Positions 1 through 8,227 of a stretch of 39,509 nt of DNA are shown here, piece by piece; position 1 is the first letter of the stretch; every line of letters begins with the position of its first letter. The translations under genes were made by a program, and so were the position numbers. Origin of the DNA: Bacteroidales bacterium (GTDB lineage Bacteria; Bacteroidota; Bacteroidia; Bacteroidales; UBA1402); NCBI GenBank assembly GCA_017464285.1, contig JAFUDT010000014.1, positions 155,787 to 195,295 of the forward strand, read 5' to 3'. Under the pieces are notes generated by a model. That model was not told where the DNA came from. It did no database searches and saw only the letters and a program-made list of their open reading frames with translations.

Positions 1-238
1 CCCCAATCGCGAAGCTCGTTACAACGAACTGGTGATGACACGTTTGCGCTGCCGGGAAGGCATCGACCTGGAGCAGTTGCGGCAGTCATTCGGTCAAGAG
101 CTGCACGATGCTTGTCTGTTCACAGCACAGAAATGGATCGAAAGCGGGGATATGCGGTTGGAAGGCGGTCGCCTGGCCATTGATCCCGACAGCTGGATCA
201 TCTCCGACGAGATCATCCGCGACCTGATACAAGTCTGA
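1..238 (+). CDS. hemW: HemW-type radical SAM heme chaperone, C-terminal end (partial)
   Basis: Only the last 78 codons are present, read in frame from base 2 with no start codon in the window. The visible segment begins with PNREARYNELVMTRLRCREG and runs through GIDLEQL to a tail with WIISDEIIRDLIQV. The RYNE-VM-LR-GIDL pattern is typical of the C-terminal HemN_C-like region of HemW (formerly called oxygen-independent coproporphyrinogen oxidase-like). The radical SAM cluster and SAM-binding domain lie upstream of the window and cannot be checked. Known role of the family: delivery of heme to target proteins. The gene ends at TGA 236-238. HemN itself is less likely because the C-terminal region is short. 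Confidence 0.8.
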   Translation, partial: PNREARYNELVMTRLRCREGIDLEQLRQSFGQELHDACLFTAQKWIESGDMRLEGGRLAIDPDSWIISDEIIRDLIQV

Positions 239-319
239 ACATCTAAGAATCGCCGAGATACCAACCGCCTACCAACCACTTGTATGTTTATTCGTAACAG
301 TTATCGCCAATTCCTCTAA
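239..319. other. Short gene-free convergent spacer
   Basis: This lies between the end of hemW (plus) and the restored end of the broken lipoprotein gene (minus). I see no strong hairpin with a T tail. The base composition turns AT-rich here, marking the left edge of the low-GC segment. Confidence 0.5.
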
Positions 320-820
320 TTATTTATTACGCAGCGGGGTTCCAACCAGGACAATTTCATTATTTCCATTCAGCAAAACAGCATGATACCTAACTTCTTC
401 TGGGAAGAACGAATTACTCTTCAAAAACTGATAATATCTATGAAGATTGTATTTTTCATTTCAGTCTTCCGCAAATATTGAGGCAAGTAATCCAAATCAC
501 TATCGCGATGAGGAGCAATTATAAATATAAATTGCACATTCGACATCTCTTCAATCAAGTCATTCCACAGATACAATCTTTGCAAATAACACGATGAGCA
601 CAATGAAGAGTCCGTATATATCACATACTTATATTTTTAAATCACAAATGTCCCCTCCAGGCAAGAAAGAATCCTCATCTTCCTTCCAAAATAACATACT
701 TTTGAAAGGAATGGTCACCGTCTGACCAATCATCCTTCTTATACTCTTCTGCTCACCTGTGCAATCAACAAAGGACACTGTTAACAACACCATTAAAGAA
801 ATCACTCGGATAGTATTCAT
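320..820 (-). pseudogene. Thiol-type lipoprotein gene disrupted by two frameshifts
   Basis: Three frames must be joined to recover one protein of about 166 residues. Frame A (820 down to 629) gives a lipoprotein signal ending in SFVDC and stops at TAA 631-629. Frame B (down to 421) gives YTDSSLCSSC, a CxxC-like motif in the place where thioredoxin-like lipoproteins of this type carry TD/YxDSxxCxxC, and stops at TGA 423-421. Frame C (about 427 down to 320) gives FFPEEVRYHAVLLNGNNEIV and ends at TAA 322-320. Removing one A from the minus-strand A5 run (638-634) and adding one T to the T5 run (427-423) restores a continuous reading frame. Such proteins are typically encoded next to 6-bladed beta-propeller lipoproteins in Bacteroidales, as here, where the ATG overlaps the upstream stop (ATGA). 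It may be a true pseudogene or two sequencing errors. The function of the family is not established. Confidence 0.75.
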
Positions 821-1986
821 TGATGATCCAATCTGACTTTAAGAATTAAGGGAAATGGGTATTTGTTTTGAATGATGTCTCGGATTATAGAATATGTATG
901 CGACAATTCCTTCTTTACAATCTCATGTTGCAATGCATAATTCAAGTCAGCAATGTCATCTTCAGTGACAAGCCAAAAAATACTGTCTTCAACCATTGTA
1001 TATCTATGCCCCGGAAACAAACCTCTAAAAGGCGACCCCGTGAAATGATACTGCATACCATTTCGTTTATCTATGATACATTTTATCTGAACATGAGACT
1101 TTGAATAGGAGAAGCTGTTAAAAGAATTCGTTTCATAATAACCGGAAACCGACGTTATTCCCCTAAACAGCTTGTAATCATCAAGATTGCCTCCATTTGA
1201 CTCACGAATAACATCCGAAGGAACAAATTGGGATTGAAATTGTAGATGAATCACACGACTTAATGTATCTGATTTGAAGATTAACACGGAATCAGAAAAA
1301 TGCGGGATGTGATATAAAAAATCACCATGTAGCACAAAAGCACGCTCATTATTGATGAAAACGTGAGGAGAGTCCATTGTAATTATTGGCAAAACAATCC
1401 GCTCATCCCTATCAAATACACCTAATTGAAGTCCCTTGCCAGCCTCTTTGTAGTCAAAGGCTGCCATATAATACCCATTAAACAATGTTCCAACAGCGTA
1501 TGGCCACATTTTAAAAGTATGAAGTTCTATTTGATTTCCATTTTGGTCATACACATGTACTCTATGCGCATTTCTTTCATACACCATCACTTGATCATTC
1601 CTAGGATTTACAAAAAAATCAGTCGGACTGTCAAGATATTCAGAAGCAGACCGTCCTCTTTGCCCGATGCGAGAAACGAAATGCCCCTGGGAATCGAAAA
1701 CAAATACTGTTTTGTTGTACTCTGTATCAAGTAGATAGAAAAATCCGCCAACGTACTCCATCTTATCGCACTTCAAATACTTATATTCAGATGGGAGTTG
1801 CAAAGAAGTATAATAAGTCACGGCATATTGAGTCGTATCAAGAATCAAAGCAGGTTCCAGATCCCGAATAGCTATTATCTCACTCTGATAATGAAATATA
1901 GTGCTGCTAACATCCCTAGAGCATGAAAAAAGGGCGAACAAACCGATTGTAAGGGAAAAACACTCGATGGATTTTCTTAACACCAT
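817..1986 (-). CDS. 6-bladed beta-propeller lipoprotein
   Basis: A protein of 389 residues. The N-terminus (KSIECFSLTIGLFALFSC) is a lipoprotein signal peptide, with the lipobox cysteine at about residue 22, so the mature protein should be anchored at the cell envelope. The body contains propeller-like segments: LLDTEYNKTVFVFDSQGHFV, then RIGQRGRSASEYLDSPTDFF and VYERNAHRVHVYDQNGNQI. These match the 6-bladed beta-propeller family common in Bacteroidales (DUF4934-like). Its stop overlaps the start of the broken thiol lipoprotein gene by four bases, so the pair was probably one transcript. Base composition is far more AT-rich than the flanking genes, suggesting acquisition. The ligand and role are unknown. 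Confidence 0.75.
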   Translation of the reverse strand: MVLRKSIECFSLTIGLFALFSCSRDVSSTIFHYQSEIIAIRDLEPALILDTTQYAVTYYTSLQLPSEYKYLKCDKMEYVGGFFYLLDTEYNKTVFVFDSQGHFVSRIGQRGRSASEYLDSPTDFFVNPRNDQVMVYERNAHRVHVYDQNGNQIELHTFKMWPYAVGTLFNGYYMAAFDYKEAGKGLQLGVFDRDERIVLPIITMDSPHVFINNERAFVLHGDFLYHIPHFSDSVLIFKSDTLSRVIHLQFQSQFVPSDVIRESNGGNLDDYKLFRGITSVSGYYETNSFNSFSYSKSHVQIKCIIDKRNGMQYHFTGSPFRGLFPGHRYTMVEDSIFWLVTEDDIADLNYALQHEIVKKELSHTYSIIRDIIQNKYPFPLILKVRLDHQ

Positions 1987-2037
1987 AGACGAATAAGATG
2001 ATATACAAATAATTTTTTATCTAAAACCCAGGGAAAA
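1987..2037. other. Short AT-rich spacer upstream of the propeller gene
   Basis: Fifty-one bases between two minus-strand genes. It is AT-rich, and I see no perfect TAnnTTTG element for the propeller gene. Confidence 0.4.
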
Positions 2038-2634
2038 TCAGATTCTCCCCAGCAGCCGGAGGTATATCTGCCTCACCGCCCAGGCATCCAGGGCGGCATA
2101 CTGCTGCTGGGCCTCGCTCAGCTCTTCGGCCTCCCAGTTGGAGAGCCGCTGTGCCTTGGAAATACGGCGGCCGAACAGGATGGCATAGATTTTCTGGAGA
2201 CTCATTTCCTCAATACCGTAGTCTTTGACCATCGACTGCAGCTCAACCACGTTGCGGGGAGCCAGCGAGGGGCAGGCGGCCCGTAGCTGATGAAAGTCGT
2301 CCTTGGACGACAACCCCACCTTGGTCACGTCGGGAGAGTTGAAAAGATCGGCCAGGATCTGCGGAAAAGGATGTCCGGCCAGCCGAATGAGCCAGCAGTC
2401 GTGGGCGGCAGCCAACTGGATAAGCGACACCCTGCTGTGCACGCCGCGGACAAAAACCGGCTTGGATTCTGTGTCGAATCCAATCAGCGGTTCGCGCAGC
2501 CAGGCAGCAGCCACCACAGGCGGGATGGCATCGGCCTCATAAAGATGTATACGGCCCGCATACTTCTCGATGGGCAGGTCCTGCAGCGTTTCCTTGTCGA
2601 TTGTCGGCTGATAGCGGGACTGACTGTTGTTCAA
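2038..2634 (-). CDS. DEDDy-type 3'-5' exonuclease domain protein
   Basis: The single domain is of the RNase D / WRN-exonuclease type. The DEDDy residues are visible: GFDTES (first D and E), LSSKDDFHQL (second D) and YAALDAWAVRQIY (Y and the last D, four residues apart). The family removes nucleotides from 3' ends of RNA or DNA using two metal ions; the substrate cannot be told from sequence. The longest frame starts at 2742, but a good -7 element (TACTTTTG, 2706-2699 minus) lies inside it, so transcription should start downstream. I chose TTG at 2634, giving 198 residues starting LNNSQSRYQPTIDKE, which fits the short N-terminus usual in Bacteroidales homologues. TTG at 2643 or 2652 is possible. 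It is divergent from ftsK. Confidence 0.8.
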   Translation of the reverse strand: MNNSQSRYQPTIDKETLQDLPIEKYAGRIHLYEADAIPPVVAAAWLREPLIGFDTESKPVFVRGVHSRVSLIQLAAAHDCWLIRLAGHPFPQILADLFNSPDVTKVGLSSKDDFHQLRAACPSLAPRNVVELQSMVKDYGIEEMSLQKIYAILFGRRISKAQRLSNWEAEELSEAQQQYAALDAWAVRQIYLRLLGRI

Positions 2635-2698
2635 AGAGATCAATGGCTTCAAGGGGTCAAAAATGCAAACGCTCGGAAGAATTACGCTTCTGAACCCG

Positions 2699-2706
2699 CA
2701 AAAGTA
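2699..2706 (-). promoter_or_regulatory. Putative -7 element of the exonuclease gene
   Basis: The minus strand reads TACTTTTG, a match to Bacteroidetes TAnnTTTG. No TTTG is seen at the expected -33 distance. Its position argues for a start codon downstream of about 2690. Confidence 0.5.
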
Positions 2707-2752
2707 CAAATTATTCGTCGGGAACGGTGAAGGGATTGCCAAAAATAAGCAC

Positions 2753-2760
2753 TATCTTTG
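2753..2760 (+). promoter_or_regulatory. Putative -7 element of the ftsK operon
   Basis: TATCTTTG matches TAnnTTTG and lies 57 bases before the ftsK start. The -33 element is not clear. Confidence 0.55.
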
Positions 2761-2768
2761 CCGCATGG

Positions 2769-2791
2769 GTGTCCTTCCCGTATAAGGACAC
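2769..2791 (+). promoter_or_regulatory. Inverted repeat in the ftsK leader
   Basis: GTGTCCTT (2769-2776) and AAGGACAC (2784-2791) form a perfect 8-bp stem with a 7-base loop. It lies just after the predicted transcription start and 26 bases before the ftsK ATG. It could be an operator or an RNA hairpin; no T tract follows, so it is not a simple terminator. Confidence 0.5.
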
Positions 2792-2817
2792 AGAAATGAT
2801 GCCCAAGCACGCCGACT

Positions 2818-5310
2818 ATGACCGCGAAGAAGAAAAAGACGAAATCACTGACAGACAGGATTCGGGAAATCAATTTTGCCGAAATCATCAAAAACGATAA
2901 AGCCTACTTCATCACCGGACTGACCCTAGTGGTGCTGATGCTCTATCTGAGCGTGGCGCTTATCTCCTTCTTCTTTACCGGAGCTGCCGACCAGAGCATC
3001 GTGGGCAACCTCGGCATGGGACAGCTCAAGGATGCCGCCCCAACCGGCAACTGGGCCGGCACGTTCGGCGCCTGGCTGTCGAACCTTATCATGAACAAAT
3101 GGTTTGGGGTATCCTCCCTGCTGCTGGCTTTTTACGGACTGCTGGCCTCCTTCCGCCTGATGAGGGTCAAAACCGTATCTCTGGGCAAATGGTTTGTCTA
3201 CTGTCTGTTCCTGTTTTTCTGGCTGTCGGTATTTTTCGGATTCTGCTTTTCAGGCCAGCGGCAGCTCATCTTTCTGGGCGGGGCCTACGGCTGGCACATC
3301 AGCCAATGGCTGTGCCAGCAGGCCGGCGGTGTGGGCACGGTGCTGATTCTGGCCGTCACCATGCTGATATTCCTGGTTTTCGCTTTCCAGAATACTATTC
3401 CTTTCATCAGAAAAGCCCTGCAGCTGTCGTTTCTGGACAACTACAGACTTAAAAGAGAAGCTCGTAGGCGGGAGAGGGAGCTGCGTCAAGAAGAGGCTCG
3501 CCAGACTGCCGACAATAAAGAAGGAAACGAGACGGACAGCGACTGGAACGAGGAAACATCCGGCAGCATCGACGAAGGCCCTGAAGACCAGGACTTTTCC
3601 GGACAGGACTTCTCTCAGCCGGAGTTCGCCCCGCAGCCTGTCGAGACTGACAGTCCGAAACTTGTCAGGGAGGATGTCCAGGGCATTACGACGACCATCG
3701 AAGTGGCCACGGGCGAAGACAAGCCTGCCGAGAGCGAAGACGAGCCCGTCAATCCCCCCACGACAGACGACGACCACTACGACGCCCTCCGCGAACTGGG
3801 GCCCTATGACCCCACGGCCGACCTGCACAGTTTCCGCAATCCGCCGGCCCGCCTGCTCAAGGAAGGCAACGACGACGCGCCCACCATCAACCGCCGCGAG
3901 CACGAAGAGAACCAGCACAAAATACTGGACGTACTGCAGAGCTTCGGCATCCGTGTCCAAAGCATCCATGCCACGGTCGGCCCGACGGTCACGCTCTACG
4001 AAATCGTACCGGAGGCCGGCATCCGCATCTCCAAAATCAAGAGCCTGGAAAACGACATCGCCCTGAGCCTGTCGGCCCTGGGCATCCGCATCATCGCCCC
4101 CATTCCCGGCAAGGGGACCATCGGCATCGAGGTGCCGAGCCGCAATCCGAGCATCGTCTATATGCGCGGCCTGGTCCAGTCCAAAAAGTTCCAGGAGAGC
4201 AAGTATGACCTACCCATCGTCCTGGGCAAGACCATCATGAACGAAGTCTTTGCCTTCGACCTGTGCAAGATGCCTCACCTGCTGGTGGCCGGTGCCACCG
4301 GTCAGGGCAAGTCGGTCGGTCTGAACGCGATCATCACTTCGCTGCTCTACAAAAAGCATCCTGCAGAGCTGAAAATAGTGCTGGTCGATCCCAAAATGGT
4401 CGAATTCAGCATCTACAAAGGCATTGAGAATCACTACCTGGCCAAGATTCCTGGCGACGGCAAAGCCATCATCACCGATTCGGACAAGGTCATCCAGACC
4501 CTGCAGTCGCTCACCGTCGAAATGGACGACCGCTACCGGCTGCTGAGCATGGCCACCTGCCGCAACATCAAGGAATACAACGAAAAATTCAAGCAGCGTA
4601 AGCTCAATCCCGAAAAAGGGCATCACTTCATGCCCTACATCGTCATCATCATCGACGAGTTCGGCGACCTGATCATGACAGCCGGCAAAGAGATAGAACT
4701 GCCGATTGCCCGCATTGCCCAGAAGGCCCGTGCCGTGGGCATGCACATGATCATCGCCACCCAGCGCCCGACGACCAACATCATCACCGGCACCATCAAG
4801 GCCAACTTCCCGGCCCGTCTGGCCTTCCGCGTGACCTCCCAGATCGACTCACGCACCATCCTGGATGCCAGCGGAGCCCAGCAGCTTATCGGCAAGGGCG
4901 ACGCCCTGTTCTCGCAAGGCAGCGACCTGACCCGCATCCAGTGTACCTTTGTCGATACGCCGGAAGTGGAGGAGGTTGTCCGTTTCATTGCCGACCAGCG
5001 AGGCTATCCCCATGCTTTCGAGTTGCCCGAGTACGTGCCCGAAAACAGCGGATCGGGCGGTATGGGCGACCTGGATGCCGGCTCGCGCGATGCCCTGTTC
5101 AAGGAGGCTGCCCGCCTGGTGGTTCTCCAACAGCAAGGCTCCACCTCCTATATCCAGCGGAAGTTTTCCATCGGCTTCAACCGGGCCGGACGCATCATGG
5201 ACCAGTTGCAGACGGCCGGCATCGTCGGCCCTGCCGAAGGCAGCAAACCCCGCCAGGTACTCATCGAGAGCGAGATGCAGCTCGACATGCTGCTTAACAG
5301 CCTGGAATAA
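2818..5310 (+). CDS. ftsK: DNA translocase FtsK
   Basis: 830 residues in the FtsK/SpoIIIE architecture. A lysine-rich start is followed by about four hydrophobic segments (residues ~30-52, 95-115, 125-150, 165-192), an acidic E/D/Q-rich linker (~205-340), then the motor. The motor shows Walker A GATGQGKSV (~492-500), Walker B IIIIDEFGDL (~608-617) and the FtsK ATQRPTTNIITGTIKANFPAR segment (given in part). The C-terminal ~65 residues (GSTSYIQRKFSIGFNRAGRI) are the winged-helix gamma domain that reads polar DNA motifs. Role in the family: pumping chromosome-terminus DNA at the division septum and activating dimer resolution. It heads a plus-strand run with DUF362, LolA-like and trxB genes at 15, 19 and 1 base spacing. 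An out-of-frame ATGATG lies just upstream (2796). Confidence 0.96.
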   Translation: MTAKKKKTKSLTDRIREINFAEIIKNDKAYFITGLTLVVLMLYLSVALISFFFTGAADQSIVGNLGMGQLKDAAPTGNWAGTFGAWLSNLIMNKWFGVSSLLLAFYGLLASFRLMRVKTVSLGKWFVYCLFLFFWLSVFFGFCFSGQRQLIFLGGAYGWHISQWLCQQAGGVGTVLILAVTMLIFLVFAFQNTIPFIRKALQLSFLDNYRLKREARRRERELRQEEARQTADNKEGNETDSDWNEETSGSIDEGPEDQDFSGQDFSQPEFAPQPVETDSPKLVREDVQGITTTIEVATGEDKPAESEDEPVNPPTTDDDHYDALRELGPYDPTADLHSFRNPPARLLKEGNDDAPTINRREHEENQHKILDVLQSFGIRVQSIHATVGPTVTLYEIVPEAGIRISKIKSLENDIALSLSALGIRIIAPIPGKGTIGIEVPSRNPSIVYMRGLVQSKKFQESKYDLPIVLGKTIMNEVFAFDLCKMPHLLVAGATGQGKSVGLNAIITSLLYKKHPAELKIVLVDPKMVEFSIYKGIENHYLAKIPGDGKAIITDSDKVIQTLQSLTVEMDDRYRLLSMATCRNIKEYNEKFKQRKLNPEKGHHFMPYIVIIIDEFGDLIMTAGKEIELPIARIAQKARAVGMHMIIATQRPTTNIITGTIKANFPARLAFRVTSQIDSRTILDASGAQQLIGKGDALFSQGSDLTRIQCTFVDTPEVEEVVRFIADQRGYPHAFELPEYVPENSGSGGMGDLDAGSRDALFKEAARLVVLQQQGSTSYIQRKFSIGFNRAGRIMDQLQTAGIVGPAEGSKPRQVLIESEMQLDMLLNSLE

Positions 5311-5325
5311 TAACACCATCCCGTT

Positions 5326-6441
5326 ATGATACCGGAAGTATATTTCACCCATCTCAGAACTGGCCCCGAACACAGCCTGCTCGACAAACTCGAGAAGCTC
5401 GTACGCAAGGCCGGCATCGGTCGGATTGATTTCAAAGACAAATTCACGGCCATAAAAATCCACTTCGGAGAGCCGGGCAACATGGCCTATCTGAGACCCG
5501 ACTACGCAGCCACCATAGTAAAGATTGTCAAAGAATCGGGCGGCAAGCCCTTCCTCACCGACTGTAGCACGCTCTACAAAGGGATGCGTTCCAATGCCAT
5601 CGACCATCAGGACACAGCCATGCAGCACGGCTACACTCCCATGGGGGTGGGCACCCAAGTAGTCATAGCCGATGGATTAAGGGGGCTTGACTACGTGGAG
5701 ATCCCTATTGACGGCGAATACTGCAAGGCTCCGAAAATCGGGGCCGCCATCGCCGAGGCAGACATCGTTATCTCCCTCAACCACGTGAAAGGCCATGAGA
5801 TGACCGGATTCGGCGGTGCCATGAAAAATCTGGGCATGGGCTGCGGCAGCGCTGCGGGCAAGAGGGAAATGCACTCTGCCTCGAAACCGCGCATCGACAG
5901 TGCCGCCTGCCGCGGATGCGGAGCCTGTGTCAGAAACTGTGCCAGCCAGGCCTTGTCGCTGAGTGCTCACAAGGCCGTGATAGACTATGGCAAGTGCATC
6001 GGCTGCGGACAGTGCGTGGCCACCTGCCAGTTTGAAGGAGCCGTGGCCGATAACGACGAACAGCTCGATATACTCAACTGCAAAATTGCCGAGTACGCCA
6101 AGGCTGTCCTCCAGGGCAAACCAAGTTTCCACATCAACTTGATCATCGATGTCTCTCCCGAATGCGACTGTTGGGGCAGCAACGATGTCCCGGTGGTACC
6201 GAATATCGGCTTCCTGGCCTCCTTCGATCCGGTGGCACTGGACTGCGCGAGTGCCGATCTGGTGAACAAGGCCCCGGTCATTCCAAGTGGCAACGCCCTG
6301 TCTGAAAGCATGGAACACCATCACGACGACAGCGCAGATCACTGGCATCTGCTCCATCCGGATACCAACTGGCGCTCCTGCATGCAGCATGCCGAGAGAA
6401 TCGGCCTGGGTTCCACGGCCTATACTCTCATCACCGTATAG
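5326..6441 (+). CDS. DUF362 protein with two 4Fe-4S motifs
   Basis: 371 residues. The N-terminal DUF362 domain (residues 1-185, with AIKIHFGEPGN and ISLNHVKGHEMTGFGGAMK) is followed by two ferredoxin-type clusters: CRGCGACVRNC (~194-204) and CIGCGQCVATC (~224-234). A further DUF362-like segment contains FHINLIIDVSPECDCWGSND and ends with SFDPVALDCAS. No signal peptide is seen, so it is probably cytoplasmic. DUF362 proteins are presumed electron carriers or redox enzymes; the reaction is not known. It lies 15 bases after ftsK and 19 bases before the LolA-like gene. Confidence 0.9.
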   Translation: MIPEVYFTHLRTGPEHSLLDKLEKLVRKAGIGRIDFKDKFTAIKIHFGEPGNMAYLRPDYAATIVKIVKESGGKPFLTDCSTLYKGMRSNAIDHQDTAMQHGYTPMGVGTQVVIADGLRGLDYVEIPIDGEYCKAPKIGAAIAEADIVISLNHVKGHEMTGFGGAMKNLGMGCGSAAGKREMHSASKPRIDSAACRGCGACVRNCASQALSLSAHKAVIDYGKCIGCGQCVATCQFEGAVADNDEQLDILNCKIAEYAKAVLQGKPSFHINLIIDVSPECDCWGSNDVPVVPNIGFLASFDPVALDCASADLVNKAPVIPSGNALSESMEHHHDDSADHWHLLHPDTNWRSCMQHAERIGLGSTAYTLITV

Positions 6442-6460
6442 TTTTACAAGAAAAACGCTC

Positions 6461-7135
6461 ATGAAGAACTTCAAGACCATATTCCCTACAGTTTTGGCTT
6501 GGGCCTTCGTCCTTGTGACCGCCATGCAGACCAGCAGTACGGCGCAAGACCGGAATCAAGCCCTGCAGGTTTTGCAACAGGCCTCCCAGACCTATGCCCA
6601 GGCCGGAGGAGTCGATGCCTCCTTCCATATCCGGACCATAGAGCCCGGCGGGCAGGAAGGCGCCGAGATCAGCGGCAGCATTCTTCTCAAAGGCAACAAA
6701 TTCAAGCTCGTCATCCCAGACGAGATGATCACCTGGTTCGACGGCCGCAACCAGTGGCTTTACATCCTGGCCGCCGAAGAAGTGAACCTGAGCAACCCCA
6801 CCGAAGAAGAGCTGCTCATGATTAACCCGGTCAACGTTTTCCAGCTCTGGCAGCACGGCTTCCGCTGCCGCTACGACGGGGAGAAAACCCTGAACGGGAA
6901 AACCGTCATACAGGTCAGCCTGGAACCCGAAGACCCTCAGAGCGATGTCCGCTCTCTGACGGTAGCCTTCGACAAGGCCACCCGCCAGCCACGGCACATT
7001 ACCGTCACCAACAAAGACCGCTCAGGATCGGTCATAGACATCACTAAATACCAACCCCGCCAGGACTATGCGGATCAGCTCTTTGTCTTTGCACAAAAAG
7101 AGTATCCGACAGCCACGGTAATAGATTTGAGATAA
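6461..7135 (+). CDS. LolA-like outer-membrane lipoprotein carrier
   Basis: 224 residues from the ATG at 6461. The open frame extends upstream to 6287, but that part overlaps the DUF362 gene; MKNFKTIFPTVLAWAFVLV gives a proper signal peptide ending near TSSTAQD. The body fits the LolA fold: SILLKGNKFKLVIPDEMITW, then FDGRNQWLYI and SDVRSLTVAFDKATRQPRHI. LolA shuttles lipoproteins across the periplasm. In Bacteroidales, LolA-like genes commonly sit next to ftsK, as here, which supports the call. The stop at 7135 is one base before the trxB ATG. Confidence 0.85.
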   Translation: MKNFKTIFPTVLAWAFVLVTAMQTSSTAQDRNQALQVLQQASQTYAQAGGVDASFHIRTIEPGGQEGAEISGSILLKGNKFKLVIPDEMITWFDGRNQWLYILAAEEVNLSNPTEEELLMINPVNVFQLWQHGFRCRYDGEKTLNGKTVIQVSLEPEDPQSDVRSLTVAFDKATRQPRHITVTNKDRSGSVIDITKYQPRQDYADQLFVFAQKEYPTATVIDLR

Positions 7136-7136
7136 C

Positions 7137-8075
7137 ATGGAACATATCCGCTGTCTGATCATCGGATCAGGACCCGCCGGCTACACGGCCGGCATTTACG
7201 CCGGAAGGGCCAACCTCCGTCCGGTACTCTACGAGGGTCTCCAGCCCGGAGGCCAGCTGACCACCACCACCGAAGTAGAGAACTTCCCGGGCTACCCCCA
7301 GGGGGTTGATGCCAACCAGATGATGGCCGACATGCGCGCCCAAGCCGAGCGCTTCCAGTGTGAAATACGCCCAGGCATAGTCACGGCCGTCGATTTCTCA
7401 CAGCATCCCCTGCAACTGACCATCGACGGGGAGACCGGCATTACAGCCGATACGGTCATCATCGCCACCGGAGCCACGGCCAAATACCTGGGTCTGCCCG
7501 ACGAACAGAAATATGCCGGCATGGGCGTTTCGGCCTGTGCCACCTGTGACGGTTTTTTCTACCGCCGCAAAACCGTCGCTGTTGTCGGCGGCGGCGATAC
7601 CGCCTGCGAAGAGGCCTCCTACCTGGCCGGCCTGGCCTCGAAGGTGTATATGATTGTCCGCAAAAACTATCTGCGCGCCTCCAAGATTATGCAGGAACGG
7701 GTATTCAACACACCCAATATCACTATTCTTTTCGAGCATGAGACCCTGGGGCTGTTCGGTGAAAACGGCGTGGAGGGGGCCCACCTGATCCGCCGCCGCG
7801 GACAGGCCGACGAGCAACAGGTCGATATCGCCATCGACGGCTTTTTCCTGGCCATCGGGCATACGCCCCATTCCAAAGTGTTCGCGTCCTTTATCGACAC
7901 CGACGAGAACGGCTACATCAAGACCCAAGGCGCCACGCCCCGGACCAATGTCGAGGGAGTCTTTGCCGCCGGCGACGTGGCCGACCCGCTCTACCGTCAG
8001 GCCGTCACGGCAGCCGCTTCAGGCTGCAAGGCTGCCATCGAGGCCGAAAAATATCTACTCGAACATAACCGATAA
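7137..8075 (+). CDS. trxB: Thioredoxin-disulfide reductase
   Basis: 312 residues, full length for low-molecular-weight TrxB. The FAD-binding GSGPAGY motif is at residues 10-16. The redox-active CATC is at 134-137, followed by DGFFYR. The NADPH-binding GGGDTACEEA lies downstream, and the C-terminal FAD motif reads GVFAAGDVADP. The enzyme passes electrons from NADPH via FAD to thioredoxin in the cytoplasm. Its ATG is one base after the lolA-like stop, so it is the last gene of the ftsK run. The following 180 bases contain a new promoter for rplU. Confidence 0.96.
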   Translation: MEHIRCLIIGSGPAGYTAGIYAGRANLRPVLYEGLQPGGQLTTTTEVENFPGYPQGVDANQMMADMRAQAERFQCEIRPGIVTAVDFSQHPLQLTIDGETGITADTVIIATGATAKYLGLPDEQKYAGMGVSACATCDGFFYRRKTVAVVGGGDTACEEASYLAGLASKVYMIVRKNYLRASKIMQERVFNTPNITILFEHETLGLFGENGVEGAHLIRRRGQADEQQVDIAIDGFFLAIGHTPHSKVFASFIDTDENGYIKTQGATPRTNVEGVFAAGDVADPLYRQAVTAAASGCKAAIEAEKYLLEHNR

Positions 8076-8139
8076 AACCTCAGACAAGACTGATGCATCG
8101 GTGATCGAGCGCCAGCCGGCCGAAAAAAGCTCCGGAATA

Positions 8140-8170
8140 TTTGCCAGTAAGGAAATTATGCTTACCTTTG
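8140..8170 (+). promoter_or_regulatory. Promoter of rplU-rpmA
   Basis: TTTG (8140-8143), 19 bases, then TACCTTTG (8163-8170): a full match to the Bacteroidetes housekeeping consensus. Transcription should start near 8177, leaving a leader of about 80 bases before rplU. Confidence 0.8.
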
Positions 8171-8185
8171 CACTCCGTTTCGGAA

Positions 8186-8227
8186 AAGGTCTGAAAGCGG
8201 CGCTGCCCAGAAGGGGCATCCCACCTT
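8186..8227 (+). promoter_or_regulatory. Structured rplU leader (possible ribosomal-protein autoregulation)
   Basis: Within the leader, AAGGT (8186-8190) can pair with ACCTT (8223-8227). This encloses an inner hairpin, TGCCC (8204-8208) with GGGCA (8214-8218) and loop AGAAG. Ribosomal-protein operons often carry leader structures bound by their own product. That this is one of them is an inference from position and pairing only. Confidence 0.35.

Noticed and set aside
629..645. Possible programmed -1 frameshift: a T TTA AAA heptamer in the correct phase in the broken lipoprotein gene (minus strand)
   Set aside because: A -1 slip leads within a few codons to TGA (AAT ATA AGT ATG TGA). The frame needed is the other one, and a second indel further on would still break the gene.
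2796..2900. A 34-codon upstream frame overlapping the ftsK start
   Set aside because: As a real gene it has no motif and lies mostly inside ftsK; kept only as a possible leader effect.
3250..5658. Long antisense frames (3250-3969, 4210-4746, 4849-5658) opposite ftsK and the DUF362 gene
   Set aside because: These are codon-bias shadows of GC-rich genes with no recognisable domains, and they conflict with strongly supported genes.
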